The position numbers and the translations under genes were made by a program. 12,965 nt of DNA from Candidatus Dormiibacterota bacterium (GTDB lineage Bacteria > Chloroflexota > Dormibacteria > Aeolococcales > Bog-877). The stretch is from assembly GCA_003135035.1 (NCBI GenBank), contig PLDE01000053.1, positions 1 to 12,965 of the forward strand. Direction: 5' to 3'. Numbering within the stretch: the stretch's first letter is position 1; the number at the start of each line of letters is the position of its first letter. Of this stretch, positions 6,589-12,965 are shown piece after piece. Under the pieces are notes generated by a model. That model had not been told where the DNA came from. It worked only from the letters and a program-made list of their open reading frames with translations, and ran no database searches.

Positions 6589-8163
6589 TCAGGTCCCGCA
6601 ACTCCGCAATTCCAGATCGCTCAGAGGAAGATCAGCCACGTCCGCAGCACGATGGATGAAGGACCGACACTGAGAATGCACGCGGGGCGTCTGCTGATAC
6701 CGCCACTCGTCGGTCCTAATCGTGAAGGCTCCCATCACAGCTACCAGCACCACCGCCATCACGGCAATTACCCCGACGGCCGCAGCTGGCCGCTTGAGCC
6801 GTTGGCGACCCAGGTGGATGAGCGGTAGCAGCAGAAGAGGGAACAAGGGTAGGAAATACCTTCCCTCCACGCCACGGACCAAGTGGGCTCCAATCGCCGA
6901 CCACGACACGTACATGCTCTCGACCACTAGCACGGAAATCACAACGACAGTGACTAGCCCCCACCCGGAGCGGAGCCGGCGGGCACGGTCGTCCACTCCA
7001 TCAGGCATCCCCGCCAGGCAGCTGGCGGCAACACCGAGAAGGAGCGCCAAGCTACCGATTAGGTACGTCAGCCACGGGTAGAAGTAAATCCAGCCAAAGT
7101 AGCCGACAAAGCCGACCAGTTGAAACGCAAACGTCTGCACGATGTACCACAGCCTCCTCGCCAGAATCCCGACCGACTCCAAGGGATGGTGGAGCTGCCA
7201 CAGCACCTGCCGCCCGGGATGTACGCCGCGCGGTAACCAAGATGCGAACCCGTGAGTCAAGCTCCACCAGACAAAAATCATGGCCAGTAGCAAGGCAGCT
7301 ACCGCAGACGCCGTACCCTTCCGGAACAGTCGAGAAGCAACTCGCCCATCAACCGACCTGGGCCAGGAGGCGGTCAGGGACAAGAGAATTGTTGGTGCGT
7401 AAACCGGACTCGTTGTGGTCAACACGGCACCGATAGCTTCTAGGACCACCAGTCGGACCCAGTAGCTCCGCACCGTCTCCGGGCGCTGAAGCCAGGATCT
7501 CGTTAGCAAGGCGATGAACAGGATGCCCAAGGCTACTAGGACACCGTCGTAGGAGCCACCCCACTGGAGCTGGAGCGTGCTCGGCAGCCACAGGACGATC
7601 AGGAGCAGAATCTTGCCATACGGGGCGGCGCGCAGCGCTACGTATCCGATGGCAATCACAACGACACCGTTCAAAACTTCCGACATGTAGTCCGCGGTGA
7701 GCCAGGAGAGATTTAGGACCCGGGCTATCTCTAGTGCCAGAACCTGCGGAAGAAACGTCACTGGTCCGTACCCGAGGGTAAAGTTGGGACTGAGAGGAGA
7801 CGGCCAGTTTCCGCTTCGTAGGAACACGGTGTGTCCCACGCCCTTCAGGGTGCTCGCTTCGGCAAACAGCTGGGAGATGGAGATCTTAGAAAGGCCCGCA
7901 CTCTGGAGACGAAAGAGCCAGAATGTATGCACCATCGATAGTGGCAGCCAATCGCCTGGCTTACCATCGTGGTAATGACGCTGGAACAGTTCGCCAACCG
8001 TGTACAGGTAGGCATGGCCGATTTGAGAAAACGAGTCGCTGACGATGTAGGGGAGCACCGCCCAGAGATACAATCCACCCAGCGCCAGCGATATGAGCAG
8101 GTACAGATTGGGCACGTTTAGCCGGTTACCCCACCTGCCCGGGCTGTCGATGGAGCCGGCCAC
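6589..8163 (-). CDS. DUF2142-like multi-membrane protein, putative GT-C glycosyltransferase
   Basis: A 524-residue protein with about ten or more membrane helices. GVEGRYFLPLFPLLLLP (431-447) closely resembles the conserved GxxGRYFLP block of DUF2142, a family with GT-C topology found near polysaccharide genes. In that family an acidic PDE..H-like motif follows the first helix; here the region reads SDSFSQIGH (42-50), keeping Asp43 and His50 but with Ser in place of the second acid. LGYGPVTFLPQ (130-140) fits the following family segment. Such proteins are presumed to use polyprenyl-linked sugars outside the membrane. The GTG start follows directly after the TAA of the SDR gene, with a weak AAGGA 10 nt upstream, so it is the last gene of a coupled operon. 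Enzyme activity is inferred. Confidence 0.75.
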   Translation of the reverse strand: MAGSIDSPGRWGNRLNVPNLYLLISLALGGLYLWAVLPYIVSDSFSQIGHAYLYTVGELFQRHYHDGKPGDWLPLSMVHTFWLFRLQSAGLSKISISQLFAEASTLKGVGHTVFLRSGNWPSPLSPNFTLGYGPVTFLPQVLALEIARVLNLSWLTADYMSEVLNGVVVIAIGYVALRAAPYGKILLLIVLWLPSTLQLQWGGSYDGVLVALGILFIALLTRSWLQRPETVRSYWVRLVVLEAIGAVLTTTSPVYAPTILLSLTASWPRSVDGRVASRLFRKGTASAVAALLLAMIFVWWSLTHGFASWLPRGVHPGRQVLWQLHHPLESVGILARRLWYIVQTFAFQLVGFVGYFGWIYFYPWLTYLIGSLALLLGVAASCLAGMPDGVDDRARRLRSGWGLVTVVVISVLVVESMYVSWSAIGAHLVRGVEGRYFLPLFPLLLLPLIHLGRQRLKRPAAAVGVIAVMAVVLVAVMGAFTIRTDEWRYQQTPRVHSQCRSFIHRAADVADLPLSDLELRSCGT

Positions 8164-8967
8164 TTAGCTCAGGTCCTTGTCGCCGGCGCTGAGATCACCA
8201 ACTCCGGAGTTGGCTAGGCCGTAGAGGGAGTCGGCAGACATCGGCATCCGCAGTCCCAACGTTTCGGCGAGACGCAGGCAGGTCCAGACCGGACGCCAGG
8301 GTACTGGCAGCAGCAGGTGGCGTGGTCCAGCCAGCTGACGGAGAAGTCGAATGAAGACAACGGGAGGACCATCGACGACAGTCCGTGTCTCGGATCTCCA
8401 GTCTGTGGCAGCGGCCAGTGCTACTGTCGCCTCTTGTAAGGACCGGGCCGACGTTGTGTACTGCCGGGACTGAGCAGCGGGCACTGGGATCACCGGGAAC
8501 CGTGTCAGTTTGCTGAGTTTACCCATCATGCCGCCCGAGGCATCCCCCCACACCAGTCCAGGGCGAATGACCACCCCGCCGCGGGCGAGAGTGATCGACT
8601 CGGTAGCGAGCTTGTTGAGAGCATAATCCTGTCGGCTTCCGGGCTTGGCAGCGATCGAAGAAACCAATATCTCGCGACAGTCGGTCGGGACGCTCGTCAG
8701 CAGGGTCCTTGATCCCCCGACATTGACGGCCTTTGACTGGCGCGGGTCCCTGAGGCTGAAGTCGTAGGCGGCGTGAACTAGGCAGTCTATGGACGTCGCT
8801 CGAGGAGGCAAGGTAGCGCCCGCTAAGCTCCACGGCAACCAGTCGACCTGAGCAAGCTGGGGGTCACGGCGACTAAGTCCGAAGACCTGCCAACCGTTTT
8901 CGACAAAGGCCCGACAGATCAGACCGCCGACGTAGCCACTGGCACCTGTGACGGCCACGCTGGGCAT
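8164..8967 (-). CDS. NAD(P)-dependent epimerase/dehydratase-like protein (extended SDR)
   Basis: A 267-residue Rossmann-fold protein. The cofactor-binding TGASGYVGG lies at 7-15, the HAAYD segment follows the fourth strand at 65-69, and the active site has Ser103/Ser104 with YALNK (Tyr115, Lys119). VVIRPGLVWG (132-141) is the usual strand after the active site in sugar-nucleotide epimerases and reductases. It is shorter than most sugar epimerases (about 310-340), so the C-terminal substrate domain is small. The ATG lies 1 nt after the TGA of the GMC oxidoreductase, and its TAA directly abuts the next GTG, so coupling on both sides is expected. Its substrate may be a carbonyl made by the upstream oxidoreductase. 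Confidence 0.88.
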   Translation of the reverse strand: MPSVAVTGASGYVGGLICRAFVENGWQVFGLSRRDPQLAQVDWLPWSLAGATLPPRATSIDCLVHAAYDFSLRDPRQSKAVNVGGSRTLLTSVPTDCREILVSSIAAKPGSRQDYALNKLATESITLARGGVVIRPGLVWGDASGGMMGKLSKLTRFPVIPVPAAQSRQYTTSARSLQEATVALAAATDWRSETRTVVDGPPVVFIRLLRQLAGPRHLLLPVPWRPVWTCLRLAETLGLRMPMSADSLYGLANSGVGDLSAGDKDLS

Positions 8968-8968
8968 G

Positions 8969-10549
8969 TCAGATATCCAGACCTAGGGACTCCGAAGCGA
9001 TCCGGTGCGCGTTCGCCATTACGGTCAGCAAAAACCCGGTCGGGGCCAGGGTCGGGAAGGTGGCGGCATCGATCAGGTGGACCTTGCGCCATGGCTTTAT
9101 CCGGCCAAAACGATCACTGACCATATCGTTGCCTTCCTCCGGCGAGTAAGGAAAGCTTCCTCCCCAGTGGTAGCTTCTTCCCGCGGGCGACACTTTGGCC
9201 GCAGGTACCAAAGGCCACATGTCAAGCGTACGGCTGGCGCTGAGTACGGATCGCAGCACACGGCGCACGTTGCGATTGGCCAAGGATAGACGCGCGCCGG
9301 ATAGGGAAATGGCGCTCTGACTTCCACCGCCGCCGGCCGGAGCTCGCTCTACTAATAGACGAGGCGACTGGTCGGAGTTTAAATAGACAATGCCCACAGA
9401 AAGATGCCGTACCAGCAGTTGGCGAACAGCAGCCGATTTGCTGAGCAGGGTCGGCAGCGCCCCGACGAAGGAGGGGTCGTAAGGGTAGAACTGGAGAAAG
9501 GCTTCACTTGGCGTACCTGCGGCAATCATGATGGCCGCCTGCGCGACCGTGAACGCCGGCTGGGCTTGAGGGTTCGGGACTGGACGTCTCGACCATAGCG
9601 GGATGATCACCTGACGGGTCTCGAGCAGGGATGCGCGCTTGATCCCTGGTAGGGAGTTGAGAACGATCCGCGTCGACCCAATTGCGCCGGCACCCACAAA
9701 GATCCTGTCAGCCACGAACCGCTTGGGGGCACCGTCCACGGTCATCGCCTCGACTGCTGGCTGGCCGCCGGGGCGCTCGGAGATGGAGATTGCGAGGGTA
9801 TTGCTGTAATAGCGAATTTGACCCTTGGCGATCCATCGTTCAAAGAGCTGTCTGGTGGAGAACAGCAGATCCCACACACAACCGCTGTTGCAAAGTCCGC
9901 AGGAGAGGCACTGGTTGGCATGAAAACAGACGCGGGCGGCGCCGGCAACTAGGTGCTTACGTTGCAGTTTCTCACGGGACCGGGCGCTTGCCGCCAGCAT
10001 GCGGCGGCTTCTCTCAGCTAAGGGGGGCAGTTCAAGAAGGTCGCCGTAGAGCGGCAGTACAGTTGCTAGCTCGTCGTCTCGACCTGCCAGAGGAATGACT
10101 TTGACGACATCCTGATAGGCGGATGCCATGGTCTTCCCTTCATCCGGCCATAAGGCCAATGCCCGCTTTGTGAAGGGATAACCTTGAGCTCCCCAGACAT
10201 TACTGAAGCCGCCGAGGGCACCGGAGATCGCCTTGACGTGAGTGCCGCCCTCCCAACTCACCCCCGTCATCTGGCCGAAGTTGTCGAATGGGTAGGTTGA
10301 GCCGAGTACCGACTTCTCCGGCAGGACCTCTCCGTTCTGGGCCTTGGCGACAGCCGTCACTGCCCTCCAGTCAGCATCGAGCCACTGCGACGGAAGGGAG
10401 GCTCGTAAACCCTCCGCGCGAGCCCGGTTTGCCTCGGGCAGCCGGGCTCCGACATCGATCACGGTGATGGCGAGGTCGGGCTGATCCAAGAGCCGAAGAA
10501 TGCAGCCAGCTGCGGCCGGACCTGAACCGATGACGAGGGCCGTTCGCAC
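8969..10549 (-). CDS. GMC-family FAD-dependent oxidoreductase with ferredoxin-like Cys cluster
   Basis: A 526-residue flavoprotein. VIGSGPAAAG (6-15) is the FAD dinucleotide fold, GGFSNVWGAQ (113-122) matches the GMC block near the flavin, FVGAGAIGSTRI (284-295) is the second nucleotide-binding signature, and the C-terminus has YHWGGS (460-465; His461 the probable catalytic base) and HLIDAATFPTLAPTG (491-505). GMC enzymes oxidise primary or secondary alcohols, including sugar hydroxyls. Cys208, 214, 217, 220 and 224 give C-x5-C-x2-C-x2-C-x3-C, a possible iron-sulfur site that could pass electrons to a carrier instead of oxygen. No signal peptide is seen, so it is probably cytosolic. The GTG start has no RBS but has TAGACT 6 nt upstream. 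Confidence 0.88.
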   Translation of the reverse strand: MRTALVIGSGPAAAGCILRLLDQPDLAITVIDVGARLPEANRARAEGLRASLPSQWLDADWRAVTAVAKAQNGEVLPEKSVLGSTYPFDNFGQMTGVSWEGGTHVKAISGALGGFSNVWGAQGYPFTKRALALWPDEGKTMASAYQDVVKVIPLAGRDDELATVLPLYGDLLELPPLAERSRRMLAASARSREKLQRKHLVAGAARVCFHANQCLSCGLCNSGCVWDLLFSTRQLFERWIAKGQIRYYSNTLAISISERPGGQPAVEAMTVDGAPKRFVADRIFVGAGAIGSTRIVLNSLPGIKRASLLETRQVIIPLWSRRPVPNPQAQPAFTVAQAAIMIAAGTPSEAFLQFYPYDPSFVGALPTLLSKSAAVRQLLVRHLSVGIVYLNSDQSPRLLVERAPAGGGGSQSAISLSGARLSLANRNVRRVLRSVLSASRTLDMWPLVPAAKVSPAGRSYHWGGSFPYSPEEGNDMVSDRFGRIKPWRKVHLIDAATFPTLAPTGFLLTVMANAHRIASESLGLDI

Positions 10550-10555
10550 CTGGGC

Positions 10556-10561
10556 AGTCTA
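10556..10561 (-). promoter_or_regulatory. Candidate -10 box (TAGACT) for a leaderless GMC operon transcript
   Basis: TAGACT on the reverse strand is followed by exactly 6 nt and the GTG at 10549, the same geometry as at 4644-4656 and 11527-11539. The -35 region is not recognisable. The rest of the 176-nt gap up to 10725 shows nothing else I can support. Confidence 0.45.
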
Positions 10562-10725
10562 GCCCGCACCCATTCGAACCTTGATTTGTCGAGGTTCAGC
10601 GCCGAGGTGGCCGGACCCGTCCAGGGGCAGCTCATAGTGCGCGGATGACTACCAGCGACTGGCCGAATGTACACGGAGCCGCTATTGAGCGGGCGATTCC
10701 CCCGCGGAGGTGTCGCCGGCCAGTC

Positions 10726-11448
10726 TCAATCCTCCGACGCCGCGGCGGCAACCGGGCCGGACCCGGCCGGGGAGCTCACTCCGACCCTGCCCAGGCTAAG
10801 GAAGCCAGCGAACATAATCGCCGCCCCGACCGACTCGAAGACACCGAGCTCGCTGAGGCTCCCGCCGACAGTCTTGGCCAGAGAGAACCCCAAGGCCACC
10901 AGGAGCGCTCCCACGGTGAGCAGGACGTTGCAGAGCACCCGATCAAATCCGGCCCGGGATTGAATGAAGCGCAAAGCGGAGTAGGCAGAGCCACCCGCCA
11001 AGACCAAGGTGCCCAGGATGTTGAAGGTGACCGCGGCCACGAAGAGCGGCGTCCCGTGGCCCACTAGGGCCCCTCCCAGCACCCCGGCGCTGGTATTGAG
11101 CTTGGCGGCATTAACGGGAACCAAGGCAGCATCCACTGCCAAAAGCAGCGTCAGCGCGACCAGCACGGCAGCGCAGATCCGGCCCACCCGAGCGGGGGTC
11201 AGGAGGAAGGCTGTCCCGAGGGCCAGATAGATGACCCCGAGCACGCCACCCAGGAGATAGAAGGCGCGAAAGAGTGGGACAGAGAAGCCATGGGCCTGCC
11301 CCAGCGCCTGGGTCAGGGCGGCTGCGGCGAAGATCGCCAGGCCCGATCCCCAGGCGGCGAACGCGGGACGGCGGCTACGCCACCAGCGTCCCCAGACGAC
11401 CGCCGAGAAGGCCGCCCCCAGGAGGCAGGCCACCACTGCTGCGCCCAT
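10726..11448 (-). CDS. Seven-helix integral membrane protein of unknown function
   Basis: This 240-residue protein has about seven hydrophobic helices (for example GAAVVACLLGAAFSAVVWG near the start, GVIYLALGTAFLL, AAVLVALTLLLAV and VLLTVGALLVALGF). Positive residues (RWWRSRR, ALRFIQSRAGF) follow helices, which suggests how the loops are placed. The tail is short and Ala/Ser-rich. I recognise no motif and assign no function; the topology loosely recalls seven-helix sensor modules. The frame extends to an ATG at 11529, but those 27 extra residues are Arg-rich and cover the promoter region of the divergent gene. ATG 11448 has GGGGAG just upstream (3 nt gap, rather close) and begins at the first helix, so it is preferred. 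Confidence 0.65.
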   Translation of the reverse strand: MGAAVVACLLGAAFSAVVWGRWWRSRRPAFAAWGSGLAIFAAAALTQALGQAHGFSVPLFRAFYLLGGVLGVIYLALGTAFLLTPARVGRICAAVLVALTLLLAVDAALVPVNAAKLNTSAGVLGGALVGHGTPLFVAAVTFNILGTLVLAGGSAYSALRFIQSRAGFDRVLCNVLLTVGALLVALGFSLAKTVGGSLSELGVFESVGAAIMFAGFLSLGRVGVSSPAGSGPVAAAASED

Positions 11449-11526
11449 GTTCTCCCCACACGTCAACACGCGGACCCGGTGGGGCGAGGGTAGCACTCGC
11501 GACCGTTTGGAGCGTCGCTCCCTAGC

Positions 11527-11532
11527 CATAAT
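11527..11532 (+). promoter_or_regulatory. Candidate -10 box (CATAAT) for a leaderless aldo/keto reductase transcript
   Basis: CATAAT matches TATAAT at five of six positions and is followed by exactly 6 nt and the GTG at 11539. There is no Shine-Dalgarno before this GTG, and a good -35 is not seen. Confidence 0.5.
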
Positions 11533-11538
11533 CGCGAG

Positions 11539-12522
11539 GTGCGCTATCTCGACCTGGACGGTCGTCGGCTCTCGGTGGTAGGCCTGGGATGTTGGCAGTT
11601 CGGGGAAAGGTTGTGGGGGTACGGAAGCGAGTACTCCCAGGCGGACTCTCTGGCGGTAATCCAGCGCGCGCTCGAGCTCGGGGTGACAGTCTTCGACACC
11701 GCCGAGCTTTACGGATCGGGGCGCAGCGAGATGCTCGTGGGATCGGCTCTCAGTTCCTGGGAAGGGGACCGCTTCCTGGCCACCAAGTTTCTACCCATCA
11801 TGCCCACACCCAGGGTGATGGTCGCCCACTGCGAGCGCAGCCTGGACCGCCTCCAGGTGCCACTGGTCGACCTGTATCAGATCCACTGGCCCAATCCGGC
11901 GCTGCCCCTGGCCGTCCAGATGGAGGGGATGCGTCGCATCCTGTCCCTGGGCCTTAGCCGCTACGTCGGCGTGAGCAACTTCTCGCTGCGGCGCTGGATC
12001 GCAGCCGAGCGACACCTGGGCCAACCGGTGGTCGCGAACCAGATCCGCTACAACTTGCTGCAGCGGCGCCCGGAGTTGGGGATGCTCAGCTACGCGCACA
12101 AAAATGAGCGACTCATCCTTGCCTACAGCCCGCTCGCCCAGGGCGCCCTGAGCGGGCGCTACCAGCCCGGCAACGCCCCCCGCGACGTGCGCCGGACCAA
12201 CGCACTCTTCACCGATGCCGCGCTGACCGCCGCCGCTCCGCTTATTGAAATCATTCGAGAGATCGCGGACGCCCACCAGAGCACGCTATCTCAGGTTGCT
12301 CTCGCTTACCTGATCGCCCAGCCTCGAGTCATCGTCATTCCCGGAGCCAAATCACTCGAGCAACTGGAGTCCAACGTCGCTGCCGCTGACTTGGAACTGA
12401 GCCCGGACGAGCTCTCCGCCCTGCGCCGGGGGGCGGACCTATTCCGGTACTCGAGACTGCGGTCGACCACCCAGGTGGCTCGGCGACTCCTGCCCAAGGG
12501 GCGGTCCCACAGGGGCGCCTAG
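11539..12522 (+). CDS. Aldo/keto reductase
   Basis: A 327-residue (beta/alpha)8 oxidoreductase that reduces aldehydes or ketones with NADPH in the cytosol. The full catalytic tetrad is visible: Asp53 and Tyr58 in FDTAELYG, Lys83 in ATKF and His116 in IHWPN. The family's VGVSNF lies at 143-148, and the IPGAKS motif that contacts the cofactor's phosphate at 267-272. The length is standard, and the first residues (RYLDLDGRRLSVVGLG) form the expected N-terminal hairpin, which supports the GTG at 11539. The substrate is unknown. The gene is divergent from the seven-helix protein and converges on the DedA gene, sharing the CTAG at its stop. Confidence 0.93.
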   Translation: MRYLDLDGRRLSVVGLGCWQFGERLWGYGSEYSQADSLAVIQRALELGVTVFDTAELYGSGRSEMLVGSALSSWEGDRFLATKFLPIMPTPRVMVAHCERSLDRLQVPLVDLYQIHWPNPALPLAVQMEGMRRILSLGLSRYVGVSNFSLRRWIAAERHLGQPVVANQIRYNLLQRRPELGMLSYAHKNERLILAYSPLAQGALSGRYQPGNAPRDVRRTNALFTDAALTAAAPLIEIIREIADAHQSTLSQVALAYLIAQPRVIVIPGAKSLEQLESNVAAADLELSPDELSALRRGADLFRYSRLRSTTQVARRLLPKGRSHRGA

Positions 12523-12965
12523 ACCTCTCCGTCGGGCGCCTGCTCCGGAACCCCGAGGGCCCAGCGTTCAAGACGCCCGCGAGCGAATGCCAGCCCACCC
12601 AGGACCACGACCAGAATCAGGATTCCCGCCGCCAAAGCGACCCAGCCGAGATCGCCGCCGTACCGGTGGTAGGCCCGGCCCAGCTCAAAGCCAGCGACCC
12701 CGTAGGCGGTTGCCCAGCAAGCTCCGCCCAGAGCGTCGAACACCAGAAAGGTCCGGTAACGCATCGCTCCTGCTCCCGCCGCGATGGCTCCGAAGGTGCG
12801 CAGCACAGCGATGAAGCGCGCCACGAACACCGCCGCCGGCCCGCGATGCTCGAAGAATCTATGGAGAAGGTCGAGCCGAGTACGGTCGAGCCGGACCCAG
12901 CCGCCATAGCGTTCCAGCAGGGCGCGTCCGGCCAGGCGCCCGATGCCATAGCCGAGGTTGTCGCC
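12519..12965 (-). CDS. DedA/VTT-family membrane protein (5' end outside window)
   Basis: The reverse frame is open from the right edge to a TAG at 12521-12519, giving the last 148 residues. GDNLGYGIGRLAGRALLERYG at the visible start, a RFFEHRG segment and VARFIAVLRTF match the DedA core, whose members include bacterial undecaprenyl-phosphate or phosphatidylethanolamine scramblase-type proteins and proton-linked transporters. Two or three membrane helices follow. The two Arg of the RFIxxxR segment are kept, but the Pro usual between them (RFIPxxR) is Ala. The in-frame GTG at 12830 is internal, because family sequence continues upstream of it to the edge. Full members are about 200-220 residues, so about 60 are missing. 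Confidence 0.88.
   Translation of the reverse strand, partial: GDNLGYGIGRLAGRALLERYGGWVRLDRTRLDLLHRFFEHRGPAAVFVARFIAVLRTFGAIAAGAGAMRYRTFLVFDALGGACWATAYGVAGFELGRAYHRYGGDLGWVALAAGILILVVVLGGLAFARGRLERWALGVPEQAPDGEV

Noticed and set aside
11449..11529. 27-residue N-terminal extension of the seven-helix protein from ATG 11529
   Set aside because: It is Arg-rich without a membrane helix, overlaps the divergent gene's promoter region, and ATG 11448 has a purine-rich RBS-like sequence.
1..12965. CRISPR arrays, tRNA genes, insertion sequences, toxin-antitoxin pairs or phage genes
   Set aside because: Read-through of both strands showed no repeat-spacer pattern, cloverleaf, transposase motifs or phage-type proteins.

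Overview
This is a GC-rich bacterial chromosomal window (very GC-rich at both ends, roughly 50-58% in the 5.2-10.5 kb block by spot counts of lines). GTG starts are common. Some genes have clear Shine-Dalgarno sites, while others appear leaderless, with a -10-like hexamer exactly 6 nt before the start codon. That mix fits high-GC lineages such as Actinomycetota, Chloroflexota or Dormibacterota-like soil bacteria, but nothing here fixes the taxonomy.

Left block (1-4562, all minus strand). A TPP riboswitch (about 4478-4562) precedes an NCS1-family permease (4428-2914). The permease overlaps a ThiD-type hydroxymethylpyrimidine kinase (2917-2099) by 4 nt. Together they read as a thiamin-repressed salvage operon for the pyrimidine half of thiamin: import, then phosphorylation. 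Downstream on the same strand are a one-TM protein of unknown function with a strong RBS (2002-1412), a CPBP-type membrane protease homologue with altered active-site positions (1388-489), and the start of a secreted protein that runs off the left edge (485-1).

Middle block (4656-10549). Divergent from the riboswitch operon is a hotdog-fold acyl-CoA thioesterase (4656-5111). It is followed by a membrane-anchored GT2 glycosyltransferase of the polyprenyl-phosphate sugar synthase type (5261-6511). Converging on it is a tight three-gene minus-strand operon: a GMC-family FAD oxidoreductase with a ferredoxin-like cysteine cluster (10549-8969), an extended SDR (8967-8164), and a DUF2142-like multi-membrane GT-C protein (8163-6589). 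Junctions are 1 nt and 0 nt. The lower GC and the gene set suggest an acquired envelope-glycan module. An oxidoreductase plus a reductase plus lipid-linked sugar enzymes could perform redox epimerisation or modification of a polyprenyl-linked sugar, which is the best candidate here for an undescribed system.

Right block (10726-12965). It holds a seven-helix membrane protein of unknown function (minus), a divergent aldo/keto reductase with a complete catalytic tetrad (plus), and a DedA/VTT-family membrane protein truncated by the right edge (minus). The last two genes share their stop codons in a CTAG overlap.

No tRNA, rRNA, CRISPR array, insertion sequence or direct-repeat array was recognised. 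No gene-free stretch exceeds 300 bases; the longest gap, 4429-4655, holds the riboswitch and divergent promoter candidates.
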